Assembly (NCBI RefSeq): GCF_001597725.1
Contig: NZ_LUTR01000019.1
Location: 1-64,000 of the forward strand
Length of the DNA stretch: 64,000 bases
DNA from: Neptuniibacter marinus
Lineage (GTDB): Bacteria > Pseudomonadota > Gammaproteobacteria > Pseudomonadales > Balneatricaceae
Direction of reading: 5' to 3'
The notes below the pieces were generated by a model, which saw only the letters and a list, made by a program, of their open reading frames with translations, was not told where the DNA came from and ran no database searches. The position numbers were made by a program, and so were the translations under genes. Positions 19,397 to 32,519 of the stretch are shown here, piece after piece. The first letter of the stretch is position 1. Each line of letters begins with the position of its first letter.

Positions 19397-21046
19397 ATGG
19401 ATGTACAGCGCATTATTCTTATTGGAGCACTTTGCCTGATCAGCTACATGCTGGTGCTACAATGGAACCAAGATTACGGTCAGCAACCTCAAGCTGAGCA
19501 AGTAACAACCTCTGTTTCTGCTTATGAAACACAACCCGCAGTGTCTGATCTGCCGGCGGCAGTAGAGGCAACAGCTCAAGCTGGTGATCTACCAGCAACA
19601 GCAGCTCAAGCTCAGAAAGCATCTCTAGTTGAGGTGAAAACTGACGTATTGAATGTAACTATAGATACTAAAGGCGGCGATATTATTCAGGTATCTTTAC
19701 CTGAATATAAAGCGGTACTAGGTTCTGAGCTTCCATTCGTATTACTTGAGCAAACAGCAGAACGTACTTACGTTTCTCAGAGTGGTCTAGTTGGTAAAAA
19801 TGGTCCAGATGCCAGTGCAAATGGTCGCCCAACTTACGCTATATCTCAGAGTGAATTTATCTTAGACGATCAAGATTCTCTCTCTGTTGATTTAACTTAC
19901 GTTACTGAGAATGCTGTTCAGATCACTAAGCGTTATACCTTTAATAAAGGTTCTTACGAAATCGGCCTTGAATTCATCGTTAACAACCAGTCTGAAGAAA
20001 GCTGGTCAGCTAACCTGTTTGGTCAGATTAAACGTGATAATAGTGCAGACCCTACATCAACAACTGATATGGGTATGCAATCTTATTTAGGTCCGGTTTT
20101 CTCTACACAAGAGAACAACTACACTAAATATGACTTTGATGATATCGACGAAAAGCAGTTTAAAGAGAAAAGCCTAGATGGCTGGGTAGCTATGTCCCAG
20201 CACTATTTCTTAAGTGCTTGGATTCCAGAGAAAGGTGCCGAATATAACTACCAAACTCGTAAGTTGAACGGTAATTATATTGCAGGTTTCCTATCTCCTG
20301 ATTTTACTGTAACTGCAGGCGATAGCAAAACAGTAAGTGCTAACTTCTACGCAGGTCCTAAAGATCAGGACATTATGGAAATGGCCGATGAAAACCTTAA
20401 GCTAACGGTAGATTACGGTGTGCTTTGGTGGATCGCTTCTCCTCTATATATGTTGCTAAAATGGATCCACGGTATAGTTGGTAACTGGGGTCTTGCGATC
20501 ATCGGTATCACTATTATTGTGAAAGCTGCTTTATTCCAACTAAACGCAAAAGCCTTCAAGTCTATGGCTAAAATGCGTAAATTTGGCCCTGAGATGACTC
20601 GTCTTAAAGAACTTTATGGTGATGATCGCCAGAAGATGTCTTCCGAGATGATGAAGCTTTACCAAAAGGAAAAGATCAATCCTTTAGGTGGTTGTTTACC
20701 TATTGTTGCTCAGATGCCGATCTTCATTGCGCTATACTGGGTATTGATGGAATCCGTTGACCTTAGACATGCAGAGTTCCTATACCTAGCGGATCTATCG
20801 GTTAAAGATCCATACTTCATCCTACCGATTATTATGGGTGCAAGTATGTTTATCCAGCAGATGTTGAACCCAACACCTCCAGATCCAATGCAGGCGAAGA
20901 TCATGAAGATGCTACCCATTATGTTCACCTTCTTCTTCCTTTGGTTCCCAGCAGGTCTAACCCTTTACTGGGTGGTGAACAACATACTGTCTATAGCTCA
21001 ACAATATGTGATCAATAAACAGATTGAAGCGGGAACCGATAAGTAG
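19397..21046 (+). CDS. yidC: membrane protein insertase YidC
   Basis: The 549-residue insertase places proteins into the inner membrane alone or with SecYEG. It has an N-terminal signal-anchor (IILIGALCLISYMLVLQW), a large periplasmic domain (~60-340), and a C-terminal five-helix core beginning near LWWIASPLYMLLKWIHG, with the conserved region PLGGCLPIVAQMPIFIALYW. This is the long Gram-negative form (E. coli 548). It shares a transcript with rpmH and rnpA and ends before a strong terminator. Confidence 0.98.
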   Translation: MDVQRIILIGALCLISYMLVLQWNQDYGQQPQAEQVTTSVSAYETQPAVSDLPAAVEATAQAGDLPATAAQAQKASLVEVKTDVLNVTIDTKGGDIIQVSLPEYKAVLGSELPFVLLEQTAERTYVSQSGLVGKNGPDASANGRPTYAISQSEFILDDQDSLSVDLTYVTENAVQITKRYTFNKGSYEIGLEFIVNNQSEESWSANLFGQIKRDNSADPTSTTDMGMQSYLGPVFSTQENNYTKYDFDDIDEKQFKEKSLDGWVAMSQHYFLSAWIPEKGAEYNYQTRKLNGNYIAGFLSPDFTVTAGDSKTVSANFYAGPKDQDIMEMADENLKLTVDYGVLWWIASPLYMLLKWIHGIVGNWGLAIIGITIIVKAALFQLNAKAFKSMAKMRKFGPEMTRLKELYGDDRQKMSSEMMKLYQKEKINPLGGCLPIVAQMPIFIALYWVLMESVDLRHAEFLYLADLSVKDPYFILPIIMGASMFIQQMLNPTPPDPMQAKIMKMLPIMFTFFFLWFPAGLTLYWVVNNILSIAQQYVINKQIEAGTDK

Positions 21047-21071
21047 ATATTACTTAGATAAATCCGCTCAT

Positions 21072-21101
21072 AAAAAGCCGCTAACAATTAGCGGCTTTTT
21101 T
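21072..21101 (+). terminator. terminator after yidC
   Basis: AAAAAGCCGCTAA pairs with TTAGCGGCTTTTTT, a stem of about 12 bp with a short loop. Confidence 0.9.
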
Positions 21102-21178
21102 GTGCCTGATCGTTCTATCTTAAAGTGATAGACTGCGCACACTTAGGATTGATTAGAAATAATCTGTAGAGAGACACT

Positions 21179-22546
21179 ATGACACTTACCGCCAAAGATA
21201 CGATTACCGCTCAAGCTACCCCTCCCGGTCGTGGTGGTGTTGGTATCGTCCGAATTTCAGGCCCTTTGGCCAAAGAGATTGCGACACAGGTTCTTAAAAC
21301 AGAACTTAAGCCCCGTTATGCCTATTATGGCCCTTTTTTTGATGACAACGGGTTAGAAATAGACCAGGGGATTGCTCTCTATTTTCCCGGACCTAATTCA
21401 TTTACCGGAGAAGATATATTAGAGCTACAAGGTCACGGCGGCCCAGTGATAGTCGATTTAATCTTAAGGCGCGCGATAGAATTGGGTGCGCGTTTAGCTA
21501 AACCAGGTGAATTTTCAGAACGAGCTTTCCTAAACGATAAGTTAGATCTTGCTCAAGCAGAGGCGATAGCTGATCTGATAGATAGCTCATCTGAACAAGC
21601 CGCTCGCTGCGCTATCCGCTCCCTACAAGGTGAATTTTCAAACCGAATACATGATTTGGTAGAAGCTTTAATCCAGTTGCGCATCTATGTAGAAGCCGCT
21701 ATTGATTTCCCCGAAGAGGAGATCGACTTTCTGGCCGATGGCAAAGTGCTCAAAGACCTTAATACCATCCTAGAGAAAATTGCCGACGTTCAAGTCGAGG
21801 CAAAACAGGGGAGTTTACTACGTGAGGGAATGAACGTAGTGATTGCCGGTAGACCGAATGCGGGTAAATCTAGCCTACTTAATGCCTTAGCCGGACGGGA
21901 AACCGCTATAGTCACAGATATCGCGGGGACAACTCGAGATGTACTAAGGGAGCATATTCATATTGATGGTATGCCACTTCATATTATTGATACAGCAGGC
22001 CTACGCGATGCACCTGATGAAGTTGAACGTATAGGTATCGACCGCGCATGGCAGGAGATAAAAAAGGCCGATCTTGTATTATTGATGGTTGATAGCCAAT
22101 CAACAGAAACAGATAATCCAGAAAAAATATGGCCTGAATTTGTTCACCAATTACCGGATTCAAGCAAAATTACCGTCATCAGAAATAAAGCTGATCTTAG
22201 CGGTGAAACAATCGGTATTATCGAAGCACAAGATCATACAACCATCACCTTATCCGCTAAATCTCAAATCGGTGTAGATCTACTGCGTGAGCACTTAAAA
22301 CAGTGCATGGGCTTTAGTGCAACGACGGAAGGCGGTTTTATGGCAAGACGACGCCATCTTGATGCACTAGAACGGGCCCATGCATTACTACGTATTGGAC
22401 AAACACAGTTAGAAGTCAATGGAGCAGGGGAGCTGCTTGCTGAAGATCTCCGTCAAGCTCAACACACTTTAAACGAAATTACCGGCGCCTTTTCATCTGA
22501 TGATTTACTAGGTCGAATATTTAGCTCTTTCTGTATCGGGAAGTGA
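21179..22546 (+). CDS. mnmE: tRNA modification GTPase MnmE
   Basis: The 455-residue GTPase works with MnmG to place cmnm5 on wobble U34 of certain tRNAs. The N-terminal folate-binding domain starts [22 protein letters not shown]. The G domain has [33 protein letters not shown] and RNKADL, and the C-terminus is the conserved FSSFCIGK with the catalytic Cys. It has its own 77-bp leader after the yidC terminator. Its partner mnmG lies beyond the 1.2-kb origin-like gap. Confidence 0.98.
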   Translation: MTLTAKDTITAQATPPGRGGVGIVRISGPLAKEIATQVLKTELKPRYAYYGPFFDDNGLEIDQGIALYFPGPNSFTGEDILELQGHGGPVIVDLILRRAIELGARLAKPGEFSERAFLNDKLDLAQAEAIADLIDSSSEQAARCAIRSLQGEFSNRIHDLVEALIQLRIYVEAAIDFPEEEIDFLADGKVLKDLNTILEKIADVQVEAKQGSLLREGMNVVIAGRPNAGKSSLLNALAGRETAIVTDIAGTTRDVLREHIHIDGMPLHIIDTAGLRDAPDEVERIGIDRAWQEIKKADLVLLMVDSQSTETDNPEKIWPEFVHQLPDSSKITVIRNKADLSGETIGIIEAQDHTTITLSAKSQIGVDLLREHLKQCMGFSATTEGGFMARRRHLDALERAHALLRIGQTQLEVNGAGELLAEDLRQAQHTLNEITGAFSSDDLLGRIFSSFCIGK

Positions 22547-22614
22547 TTAATTACTTACACTATATAACCTATAGATATAGTATGAAAAATAGTTTAACAA
22601 ATAACCAATTCAAT

Positions 22615-22642
22615 AAAAAAGGCCGCTAATAGCGGCCTTTTT
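22615..22642 (+). terminator. terminator after mnmE
   Basis: AAAAAAGGCCGCT pairs with AGCGGCCTTTTT. It shields the following origin-like region from readthrough. Confidence 0.9.
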
Positions 22643-23089
22643 AGTAGCTAACTAACGTTATTTAATAAAATAATTAAGTGATTTTTTATATGTTTTAAAA
22701 TTAGCAACAACGGATTCTAATTGCTCTATATCTGTATGCACATTACCGTCGCAATTTTCCAATTCGGAACTAGAAATTACGCATTACTCGCTTCAAAATA
22801 AATCTAACCGCTCAACAGATCAGCAACCATTGCTATCTACTGATTCATATCGATAATTTGCACATAATAAGTCAGCAGCAGGTTGGCAACAACTAACACT
22901 CTCTCTAGCAGGTTGTTTATCATATTTAATCGTATTCAAAATGATAACCAATCCCTCTTTGCAAACTCTATATTTTACTTTGGACATATTTAGTTGCTGT
23001 TTCTGTACCAAAAGCCAACTTAAGCGATGAAAGCATGAACAAAACCCAGATCGCTCCACATTAGAGAAGAATTAAAGCCAATATTTAAG

Positions 23090-23640
23090 TAAAAACTTAT
23101 TTTTTGCAGATTTAGAGTAAAAAAACTTATTATCTTATTCTTAACAGGTAAATAAAAAGTTATTACCATATTATCCACAAAAAAATAGACATCAAATTTA
23201 TAAACATCACATCTAATTAAGTGTATCACTCTGCTAATAAGTATAATTTATTTATATATATCAATAGTTTATAATTAATAATTGCTTGGCCACTAAATAT
23301 ACAGTGGTGTTGATAAGTTTTTTTAAATTTTTATATACAGAAGCTGTGCACAAACTGTATGAGGATAGTTAAGTAATACAGGGATAAAGATGTGGATAAT
23401 TACCCCTGTGGATAAGAAGCCTATATATCCACAACTTACACTAAGCCTTTACAGACAATGTATCCACCTTTAGATACCTTTTATCATTGATGTAATACTT
23501 TGAAATATAAAGAAAATATAAAGTTATCACCAGAAAAGTGCCTACTTAATAGTAATCATTAAAATAAGAAAACATATATATAATCTTTAAATAATATAAT
23601 TCTTTATATAAAAAAGAGCTCTCTATGAGTTGTATAAAAA
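23090..23640. other. probable chromosomal origin of replication (oriC)
   Basis: The 1.1-kb gap between mnmE and mnmG has no credible gene. Perfect DnaA boxes are at 23171-23179 (plus), 23391-23399 and 23407-23415 (both minus). Near matches are at 23308-23316 (TGTTGATAA), 23425-23433 (ATATCCACA) and 23460-23468. Very AT-rich stretches flank them (23221-23280 and 23560-23635), suitable as unwinding elements. oriC next to mnmG (gidA) is the arrangement in enterics and Vibrio. The dnaA-rpmH gap, with two perfect boxes, is the rival location. Nothing else is identified in 22643-23089. Confidence 0.7.
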
Positions 23641-23766
23641 ACGTTCATTCCTAATAGGAAGAAGTGCAGGTATAATCAGCGTCCATTTCAAAACCCGTTT
23701 ACAACACAAGTGCTTAAAAAGTCTTAATCAGATCTAACAGCATTCTTTTTTAGAGGTAATACAACA

Positions 23767-25677
23767 GTGGATTTTCCAACCCACTTTGATGTCATTGTTA
23801 TTGGTGGTGGCCATGCAGGAACTGAAGCTGCATTAGCATCAGCACGTACTGGTGCAAAAACATTACTGTTAACCCATAACATTGAAACCTTAGGTCAAAT
23901 GTCCTGTAACCCTGCGATTGGGGGTATTGGCAAAAGTCATTTGGTTAAGGAGATTGATGCGTTAGATGGAGCTATGGCCTGTGCTACAGACAAAGGTGGA
24001 ATTCAATTTAGAACATTGAATTCACGTAAAGGACCCGCTGTTCGAGCAACAAGAGCCCAAGCTGATCGTGTACTTTACAAAGCGGCAGTAAGACAAATAC
24101 TTGAAAACCAACCGAATTTAGATATTTTTCAGCAGTCTGCTGATGATTTAATTATTGAAGGTGAATCGGTAAGAGGGGTTGTTACTCAAACAGGTATACG
24201 TTTTAAAGCTAAATCTGTAGTGCTTACTGCTGGGACCTTCCTTGGCGGTGTGATTCATATAGGTTTAGAAAATCATTCAGGTGGACGGGCAGGGGATCCT
24301 CCTTCCATCGCTTTAGCTCAACGGTTACGGGAATTACCTTTTCGAGTGGATCGTTTAAAAACAGGCACACCTCCAAGGATTGATGCGCGAAGTGTAGATT
24401 TCTCGGTTATGCAAGAACAGCCAGGTGATACCCCTACACCGGTTATGTCTTATATGGGTAAATTAAGTGATCATCCAGAGCAAATTAGTTGCTATATCAC
24501 TTATACCAATGAGCGAACCCATGAAATTTTACGTAACGGTTTAAATCGATCACCTATGTACACCGGTGTGATCGAAGGTGTGGGACCGCGCTACTGCCCA
24601 TCAATTGAAGATAAAATAATGCGTTTTGCTGATAAAGATCAGCATCAAGTTTTTGTTGAACCTGAAGGCTTAACAACTCATGAGCTTTATCCGAATGGTA
24701 TTTCAACGAGCTTACCATTTGATATTCAGTTAGCCGCTGTTCAATCGATTCGTGGCTTTGAAAACGCTCATATCGTTCGTCCGGGTTATGCTATTGAATA
24801 TGATTTTTTCAATCCTCAGGATTTAAAGCATACTCTTGAAACCAAATATATGGATGGTTTGTATTTCGCAGGCCAAATCAATGGCACAACAGGTTATGAA
24901 GAAGCCGGAGCACAAGGGCTATTAGCTGGAGCAAACGCAGCGCTAAGAGCTCTAGATAAAGATCAATGGTATCCCCGTAGGGATGAAGCTTATATTGGTG
25001 TATTAGTAGATGATCTGATCACTTTAGGTACTTCTGAACCTTATCGAATGTTTACCAGCCGTGCTGAGTACCGTCTCATTTTAAGAGAAGATAATGCAGA
25101 TCTTCGTTTAACTGAAAAAGGTAGAGAGCTTGGTTTAGTTGGTGATGAACGTTGGCAGGCCTTTTGTGAAAAACGTGAATCAATTGAACGTGAGCAACAA
25201 CGCTTAAAAGAGACTTGGGTTCAACCAGGATCAGCTGAAGCTGATCAATTAGCGCCTAAGCTTAAGTCGCCATTATCGCGAGAATATAACCTTTCTGATC
25301 TGCTAAAGCGTCCAGAACTTAGCTATGCAGATATTGCTAATTTGAAAGGTGAAGGTGTAAACAATAACCAAGTATCTGAACAGGTTGAAATTCACAATAA
25401 ATACGCAGGATATATTGATCGTCAGAAAGATGAGATCGAGCAGATGCGTCGTCAGGAGAATACATTATTACCTGAAGGTTTTGATTATGATCAGGTCGGT
25501 GGATTATCCAATGAACTTAAAGCTAAATTAAAAGATGTTCGTCCTGAAACCATTTCACAAGCTTCTCGAATTCAAGGGATGACCCCTGCAGCTATATCGT
25601 TGTTATTGGTTTATTTGAAAAAGCATCAATTGAGCAAAAAGCAAACAACGGGTAAATCAGATCAGGTTGCTAGTTAA
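23767..25677 (+). CDS. mnmG: tRNA uridine-5-carboxymethylaminomethyl modification enzyme MnmG (GidA)
   Basis: A 636-residue FAD enzyme that modifies tRNA wobble uridine with MnmE. The N-terminal FAD motif is [16 protein letters not shown], followed by [20 protein letters not shown] and [10 protein letters not shown], with [14 protein letters not shown] later. The C-terminal helical MnmE-binding domain ends near residue 620. It starts with GTG at 23767; AGAGG lies about 10 bp upstream. The stop overlaps the rsmG start by one base (TAATG). Confidence 0.97.
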   Translation: MDFPTHFDVIVIGGGHAGTEAALASARTGAKTLLLTHNIETLGQMSCNPAIGGIGKSHLVKEIDALDGAMACATDKGGIQFRTLNSRKGPAVRATRAQADRVLYKAAVRQILENQPNLDIFQQSADDLIIEGESVRGVVTQTGIRFKAKSVVLTAGTFLGGVIHIGLENHSGGRAGDPPSIALAQRLRELPFRVDRLKTGTPPRIDARSVDFSVMQEQPGDTPTPVMSYMGKLSDHPEQISCYITYTNERTHEILRNGLNRSPMYTGVIEGVGPRYCPSIEDKIMRFADKDQHQVFVEPEGLTTHELYPNGISTSLPFDIQLAAVQSIRGFENAHIVRPGYAIEYDFFNPQDLKHTLETKYMDGLYFAGQINGTTGYEEAGAQGLLAGANAALRALDKDQWYPRRDEAYIGVLVDDLITLGTSEPYRMFTSRAEYRLILREDNADLRLTEKGRELGLVGDERWQAFCEKRESIEREQQRLKETWVQPGSAEADQLAPKLKSPLSREYNLSDLLKRPELSYADIANLKGEGVNNNQVSEQVEIHNKYAGYIDRQKDEIEQMRRQENTLLPEGFDYDQVGGLSNELKAKLKDVRPETISQASRIQGMTPAAISLLLVYLKKHQLSKKQTTGKSDQVAS

Positions 25678-26315
25678 TGAATCAGTACGCACAAGGTGAT
25701 TTAGAATCTGCCCTTAAAAAGGGCATTAAAACCTTAGGTTTAGATATTAGTGAGCAGCAAATAGACCTATTGATTAATTATTTACACCTACTTATAAAGT
25801 GGAATAAAGCGTATAACTTAACAGCGGTCAGAAAGCCGTTGGATATGGTTAACCGGCACTTATTGGATAGCTTAAGTATAGTGCCCTATATCCAAGGTAA
25901 ACGAATTATCGATGTAGGTAGTGGCCCTGGACTTCCCGGCATACCTCTTGCTATATGTTATCCGGAGTTATCAGTGACTACTTTGGATAGTAATGGCAAA
26001 AAAACACGCTTTCAGCAGCAGGTTAAAACTGAGTTAGCGCTTGAAAATTTGACGATTATTAATGATCGTGTTGAAAATTGTCAGTTTGAGCCTTTCGATC
26101 AGGTTATATCTAGGGCTTTTGCATCAATCGAAGATATGATCAACTGGACTCATCAGCTTTGTAAGAAAGAGGGTGTTTTTCTTGCAATGAAAGGACTGTA
26201 TCCTGAAGACGAACTATCAGCATTACCTGATGGTTTTGAATTAAAAACCTGTCACCGCTTACAAGTACCAGAAACAGAAGGTGAAAGGCATTTGCTAGTT
26301 TTAGGGAGACACTAG
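25677..26315 (+). CDS. rsmG: 16S rRNA (guanine-527-N7)-methyltransferase RsmG (GidB)
   Basis: The 212-residue SAM-dependent enzyme methylates G527 of 16S r[23 protein letters not shown] and the SAM-binding [17 protein letters not shown] (residues ~78-94) are diagnostic. Its ATG uses the last base of the mnmG stop. parA follows after 2 bp, so mnmG-rsmG-parA-parB look like one operon. Confidence 0.97.
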   Translation: MNQYAQGDLESALKKGIKTLGLDISEQQIDLLINYLHLLIKWNKAYNLTAVRKPLDMVNRHLLDSLSIVPYIQGKRIIDVGSGPGLPGIPLAICYPELSVTTLDSNGKKTRFQQQVKTELALENLTIINDRVENCQFEPFDQVISRAFASIEDMINWTHQLCKKEGVFLAMKGLYPEDELSALPDGFELKTCHRLQVPETEGERHLLVLGRH

Positions 26316-26317
26316 GC

Positions 26318-27112
26318 GTGGCAAAGATCTTAACGATCACAAACCAGAAAGGAGGGGTGGGTAAAACAACCACCTGCGTAAATCTGGCTGCTTCATTAGC
26401 TGCTACCAAAAAGCGGGTACTTTTGGTGGACTTAGATCCTCAAGGTAATGCGAGTATGGGGAGCGGAGTCGATAAACATACATTGGAAAATACAGTGTAT
26501 GAAGTATTGACGGATAAAGTTCATATTCGTGAAGCAATTGTTAAGGATACTGTTGGTGGTTACGATCTTATTGGTTCCAATGGTGATCTAACCGCAGCAG
26601 AAGTTGAGCTGCTTCAAATTCCACGTCGTGAATTTCGTCTGAAAATGGCCTTGATCGATGTCGATGATGAGTATGATTTTGTATTGATAGACAACCCTCC
26701 ATCTCTAAATTTACTGACGGTAAATGCCTTGGCATCCTCTGCGGGTGTCATTATTCCCATGCAGTGTGAATATTATGCATTGGAAGGTATATCAGCACTC
26801 ATTGGTACTATTGATAAAATTAATAAACGTTTAAATCCTGTTCTAAAAATAGAGGGGATTTTACGTACTATGTTTGATCCTCGGATGAGTCTGACAAAAG
26901 ATGTGTCATCTCACCTAGTTGAATATTTTGGTGATAAAGTTTATCGCACTGTTATACCAAGAAATATTAGGTTAGCTGAGGCACCAAGTCATGGTTTACC
27001 GGCTCTTTTGTATGATAAAAACTCCCGCGGTGCCGTTGCATATTTAGCATTGGCTGGTGAACTTATTCGCCGTACCAAATTGGAAGAAAAAGAACAATCA
27101 CAGGAAGCATAG
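26318..27112 (+). CDS. parA: chromosome partitioning ATPase ParA (Soj)
   Basis: The 264-residue Walker-type ATPase has the deviant Walker A TNQKGGVGKTTTCVNLAAS near the N-terminus, VDLDPQGNAS and VLIDNPPSLNLLTVNAL. It moves or positions ParB-bound origins on the nucleoid. One variation is DNPPS where DCPPS or DTPPS is more usual. It starts with GTG at 26318, 2 bp after rsmG, and is followed by parB after 3 bp. Confidence 0.97.
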   Translation: MAKILTITNQKGGVGKTTTCVNLAASLAATKKRVLLVDLDPQGNASMGSGVDKHTLENTVYEVLTDKVHIREAIVKDTVGGYDLIGSNGDLTAAEVELLQIPRREFRLKMALIDVDDEYDFVLIDNPPSLNLLTVNALASSAGVIIPMQCEYYALEGISALIGTIDKINKRLNPVLKIEGILRTMFDPRMSLTKDVSSHLVEYFGDKVYRTVIPRNIRLAEAPSHGLPALLYDKNSRGAVAYLALAGELIRRTKLEEKEQSQEA

Positions 27113-27115
27113 TTA

Positions 27116-27994
27116 ATGGCTAAAAAGCGTGGTCTAGGAAAAGGTCTGGATGCTCTTTTATCGAGTGTCAGTGATGTTGAAGATAATGTTTCAACTCAAG
27201 GTGCAGAATCATTAGATGGTTATCGTTTACTAGCTGTTGATCTGATTCAGCGTGGACGTTATCAGCCTAGACGCGATATTGAACCCCAAGCGCTTGAAGA
27301 GTTAGCTAATTCAATTAAAGCGCAAGGGGTTATGCAACCTATTGTTGTTCGTCCGATCGATTCTGATCGTTATGAAATTATTGCAGGTGAACGCCGCTGG
27401 CGTGCAACACAGATGGCTGGATTAGTTGAAATTCCTGCTATTGTGAAAGATGTTCCTGATGAAGCAGCGATCGCAATGGCGCTGATCGAGAATATTCAGC
27501 GTGAGAATCTAAACCCCATTGAAGAAGCGATATCTCTTCAACGTTTAAAAGATGAATTTGAATTAACTCAACAAGAAGTTGCTGATGCGGTTGGTAAATC
27601 TCGTTCAGCAGTTACAAACCTTCTTCGCTTAATGAAATTAGGTGATGAAGTTAAGAAAATGCTTGAATATGGCGACCTTGAAATGGGTCACGCACGTGCC
27701 TTACTCGCTCTTGATGGCGATCTACAATTACAGGCTGCTCAGGAAATTTCTGGTCAAGGTATGTCTGTACGTCAAACTGAAGCTTTGGTTAAGAAAATTC
27801 AACAAGGCGGCGAACCTAGTCCTGAGAAAATTAAGCCAGAGCCAAATCCCCGTTTAAGTGAATTAGCCGGTGAATTATCTATACGTTTTGCTACTAATGT
27901 TGCGGTTAGTGAAAATGCTAAAGGTAAAGGCAAAATCACTATCAATTATGATGATACTGAAACCTTAGAAACTATACTGTCTTTATTAAAATAA
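27116..27994 (+). CDS. parB: chromosome partitioning protein ParB (Spo0J)
   Basis: The 292-residue CTPase clamp loads at parS sites. The N-terminal GLGKGLDALL motif binds ParA; the central region has YQPRRDIEP, IIAGERRWRATQMAG (CTP-binding GERRxR) and ENIQRENLNPIEEA; a helix-turn-helix (TQQEVADAVGKSRSAVTN) recognises parS; and a C-terminal dimerisation domain closes the protein. It is the last gene of the mnmG operon. A parS-like sequence (13/16) is inside gyrB at 12381-12396. Confidence 0.97.
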   Translation: MAKKRGLGKGLDALLSSVSDVEDNVSTQGAESLDGYRLLAVDLIQRGRYQPRRDIEPQALEELANSIKAQGVMQPIVVRPIDSDRYEIIAGERRWRATQMAGLVEIPAIVKDVPDEAAIAMALIENIQRENLNPIEEAISLQRLKDEFELTQQEVADAVGKSRSAVTNLLRLMKLGDEVKKMLEYGDLEMGHARALLALDGDLQLQAAQEISGQGMSVRQTEALVKKIQQGGEPSPEKIKPEPNPRLSELAGELSIRFATNVAVSENAKGKGKITINYDDTETLETILSLLK

Positions 27995-28079
27995 GAGCAT
28001 AAATACTACTTTCGCACTTAATAAAACTGACTTATGGCATTATCTGTTAAGACATTAGTGCAAATGCTCAAACTGACTG

Positions 28080-28108
28080 TTGTCTCTTAAGCCTTAAGCC
28101 CATATAAT
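28080..28108 (+). promoter_or_regulatory. promoter of the atp operon
   Basis: TTGTCT (28080-28085), a 17-bp spacer and a perfect TATAAT (28103-28108). Transcription would start about 75 bp before atpI. Confidence 0.7.
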
Positions 28109-28189
28109 CGGCACGCATTTTGGGCTATATGTGCGCCAAGATAGAGCGTATTAAAAAAGCGATAAAAATAGTTTTAAAGGTTTTAATCA

Positions 28190-29489
<1,300 letters not shown>

Positions 29490-29504
29490 GGTGGTTATCG
29501 ATAA

Positions 29505-29804
<300 letters not shown>

Positions 29805-29865
29805 GTAACTACAAGTCGTAAGACTGACTTGTCGATTAACTTAATCAACCGCGAGAGGTAATGGC

Positions 29866-30336
29866 GTGAATATCAATCTAACCATCATTGGTCAGGCCAT
29901 CGCTTTCTTTATTTTTGTTGTTTTCTGCATGAAATATGTATGGCCTCCAATTACGGCCGCACTAGCAGAGCGCAAAAAGAAGATTGCAGAAGGTCTGGAC
30001 GCTGCTGATCGTGCTGAGCGTGATTTACAGTTGGCTCAAGAAAAAGCAACTGAAAATATGCGTAAAGGCAAAGAAGAAGCAGCCGCCATCATTGAACAGG
30101 CCAACAAGCGGGCTAACCAGATCGTCGAAGAAGCTAAAGAGAAAGCTGTTGAAGAAGCAGGTCGTGTTAAAGCGGCAGCAACAGCAGAACTAGAACAAGA
30201 AGTTAACCAAGCACGTGAAGCATTACGTGGTCAGGTTGCTACTCTAGCCCTATCAGGCGCAGAGAAGATTCTAGAAGCATCTATTGATGAAAAGGCACAT
30301 GCACAGCTTGTTGAAAAACTGGCCGCTGAGCTTTAA
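29866..30336 (+). CDS. atpF: ATP synthase F0 subunit b
   Basis: The 156-residue peripheral stalk subunit has one N-terminal membrane helix ([20 protein letters not shown]) and then a long charged coiled coil rich in Ala, Glu, Lys and Arg. Length equals that of E. coli b (156). The start is GTG at 29866 after GAGAGG. Confidence 0.97.
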   Translation: MNINLTIIGQAIAFFIFVVFCMKYVWPPITAALAERKKKIAEGLDAADRAERDLQLAQEKATENMRKGKEEAAAIIEQANKRANQIVEEAKEKAVEEAGRVKAAATAELEQEVNQAREALRGQVATLALSGAEKILEASIDEKAHAQLVEKLAAEL

Positions 30337-30350
30337 AGCGAGGTTTAACG

Positions 30351-30884
30351 ATGGCTGAAGTCAACACTGTCGCTCGGCCTTATACCAAAGCTGCTTTTGA
30401 GTATGCAATGGATAAGGGTAACCTTGATCAGTGGTCCGCTACACTTTCCCTAGCTGCAGCTGCAGCTAATGATGAAAAGGTAGCGAGTGTACTGAGTAAT
30501 CCTGCTCTTACAAACACACAAAAAGCTGACGTTATGGTTAGCATTTGTGAAGATGCAGATGAGGCGGGTAAGAATTTCCTTAAGCTTCTAGCTGGGAACA
30601 AACGTTTGGCATTATTGCCTGAGATTTCTGCACAGTTTAATAAACTGAAAGCGAATCAAGAAAAGTCACTAGATATTGAAGTGACAACAGCGTTTGAACT
30701 GCTAGATGAACAGCAGGAAAAACTTGCACAGGCACTGAAAACCAAACTAGGTCGTGATGTGAAACTAACTTCTCAAATAGATAAAGCTATTTTGGGTGGT
30801 GTAGTAGTTCGTACAGACGATTTAGTGATCGACGGCTCCGTTCGTGCTCGACTTGCGAAATTGGCCGAAGCGATGAATTCCTGA
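30351..30884 (+). CDS. atpH: ATP synthase F1 subunit delta
   Basis: The 177-residue subunit (E. coli 177) joins the F1 head to the b stalk. It starts VNTVARPYTKAAFEYAMD, the family's conserved N-terminus, and ends with the ILGGVVVRTDDLVIDGSVR strand region. It lies 14 bp after atpF and 12 bp before atpA. Confidence 0.97.
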   Translation: MAEVNTVARPYTKAAFEYAMDKGNLDQWSATLSLAAAAANDEKVASVLSNPALTNTQKADVMVSICEDADEAGKNFLKLLAGNKRLALLPEISAQFNKLKANQEKSLDIEVTTAFELLDEQQEKLAQALKTKLGRDVKLTSQIDKAILGGVVVRTDDLVIDGSVRARLAKLAEAMNS

Positions 30885-30896
30885 GGGGAATAAAGC

Positions 30897-32441
30897 ATGC
30901 AGCAACTGAATCCTTCTGAGATCAGTGAGATTCTCAAGAAGCGCATTGAAAACATCGATGTGACTTCAGAAGCCCGTAATGAGGGCACTGTAGTTAGCGT
31001 TTCCGATGGTATCATTACGATCCACGGACTTGCTGACGTAATGTACGGGGAAATGATCGAATTTCCTGGCGGTATCTATGGTATGGCTCTTAACCTTGAG
31101 CGCGATTCCGTAGGTGCTGTTGTATTGGGCGACTACCAAAACCTAGTAGAGGGTGCGACTGCACGTTGTACTGGTCGTATTTTGGAAGTGCCAATTGGTC
31201 CGGAACTGCAGGGTCGCGTAGTCGACGCTCTGGGTAACCCGATCGATGGTAAAGGTCCAATCGAAACTAAATTAACTGACGCTGTAGAAAAGGTTGCACC
31301 TGGTGTAATCGAACGTCAGGGTGTTGATCAGCCAGTACAGACTGGTCTGAAAGCAATCGATTCCATGGTTCCAGTAGGCCGTGGTCAGCGTGAGTTGATC
31401 ATCGGTGACCGCCAAATTGGTAAATCTGCGATTGCTATCGACGCTATCATCAACCAGAAAAATACCGGCGTTAAATGTATTTACGTAGCCGTAGGCCAGA
31501 AACAGTCTACTATCGCTAACGTTGTACGTAAGCTTGAAGAGCACGGCGCAATGGATCACACCATTGTTGTTGCTGCCGGTGCCGCTGATCCTGCAGCAAT
31601 GCAGTTCTTGGCTCCTTATGCTGGTTGTACAATGGGTGAATACTTCCGTGACCGTGGTGAAGACGCTCTGATCGTATACGATGACCTGACTAAACAGGCA
31701 TGGGCTTACCGTCAGATCTCTCTATTGTTACGTCGTCCACCAGGACGTGAAGCATACCCAGGTGACGTATTCTACTTGCATTCTCGTCTACTAGAGCGTG
31801 CTTCGCGTGTTAACGCTGACTACGTTGAGAAATTCACCAATGGTGAAGTTAAAGGCCAAACAGGTTCTTTAACATCTCTACCTGTAATCGAAACACAGGG
31901 CGGTGACGTTTCTGCGTTCGTACCAACAAACGTAATCTCCATCACTGATGGTCAGATCTTCCTAGAATCTGATCTATTCAACTCAGGTGTACGTCCAGCA
32001 ATCAACGCTGGTCTATCGGTATCTCGAGTAGGTGGTGCAGCTCAGACTAAAATCATCAAGAAGCTAGGTGGCGGTGTTCGTCTAGCATTGGCTCAGTACC
32101 GTGAGCTAGCAGCGTTCGCACAGTTCGCTTCTGATCTTGATGATGCGACTCGTGCTCAGCTTGAGCATGGTCAGGCTGTAACTGAGCTTATGAAGCAGAA
32201 GCAGTACTCACCAATGTCAATTGCTGACATGGGTTTGAGTTTGTTCGCTGCTAACGAAGGTTACCTATCTGGTGTGGAATTGAACAAGATTCTAGACTTT
32301 GAAGCTGCATTGATCTCTTTCTTCAACAGCGAATACGCTGATCTGATGGCTGATATCAATAAGTCTGGCGGATACTCTGATGAGATCGCTGCACAGTTCA
32401 AAGCTGGCATTGAAAAGTTCAAGTCTACTCAAACTTGGTAA
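30897..32441 (+). CDS. atpA: ATP synthase F1 subunit alpha
   Basis: The 514-residue non-catalytic nucleotide-binding subunit. The P-loop is [17 protein letters not shown], Walker B ALIVYDDL, and the [19 protein letters not shown] segment carries the arginine finger region. Length matches E. coli (513). Three alpha alternate with three beta subunits in the F1 head. Confidence 0.98.
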   Translation: MQQLNPSEISEILKKRIENIDVTSEARNEGTVVSVSDGIITIHGLADVMYGEMIEFPGGIYGMALNLERDSVGAVVLGDYQNLVEGATARCTGRILEVPIGPELQGRVVDALGNPIDGKGPIETKLTDAVEKVAPGVIERQGVDQPVQTGLKAIDSMVPVGRGQRELIIGDRQIGKSAIAIDAIINQKNTGVKCIYVAVGQKQSTIANVVRKLEEHGAMDHTIVVAAGAADPAAMQFLAPYAGCTMGEYFRDRGEDALIVYDDLTKQAWAYRQISLLLRRPPGREAYPGDVFYLHSRLLERASRVNADYVEKFTNGEVKGQTGSLTSLPVIETQGGDVSAFVPTNVISITDGQIFLESDLFNSGVRPAINAGLSVSRVGGAAQTKIIKKLGGGVRLALAQYRELAAFAQFASDLDDATRAQLEHGQAVTELMKQKQYSPMSIADMGLSLFAANEGYLSGVELNKILDFEAALISFFNSEYADLMADINKSGGYSDEIAAQFKAGIEKFKSTQTW

Positions 32442-32519
32442 GAGCTCGTTACGAGTGAGTGATCTGCATGAGTTTATTCATGCAGATCTAACACTAAGTC
32501 AAGGTTAATAGGCGGAACT

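Noticed and set aside
22820-23229. Two minus-strand ORFs (79 and 69 codons) in the mnmE-mnmG gap
   Set aside because: No ribosome sites, unlikely composition, and they lie in the probable origin with DnaA boxes.
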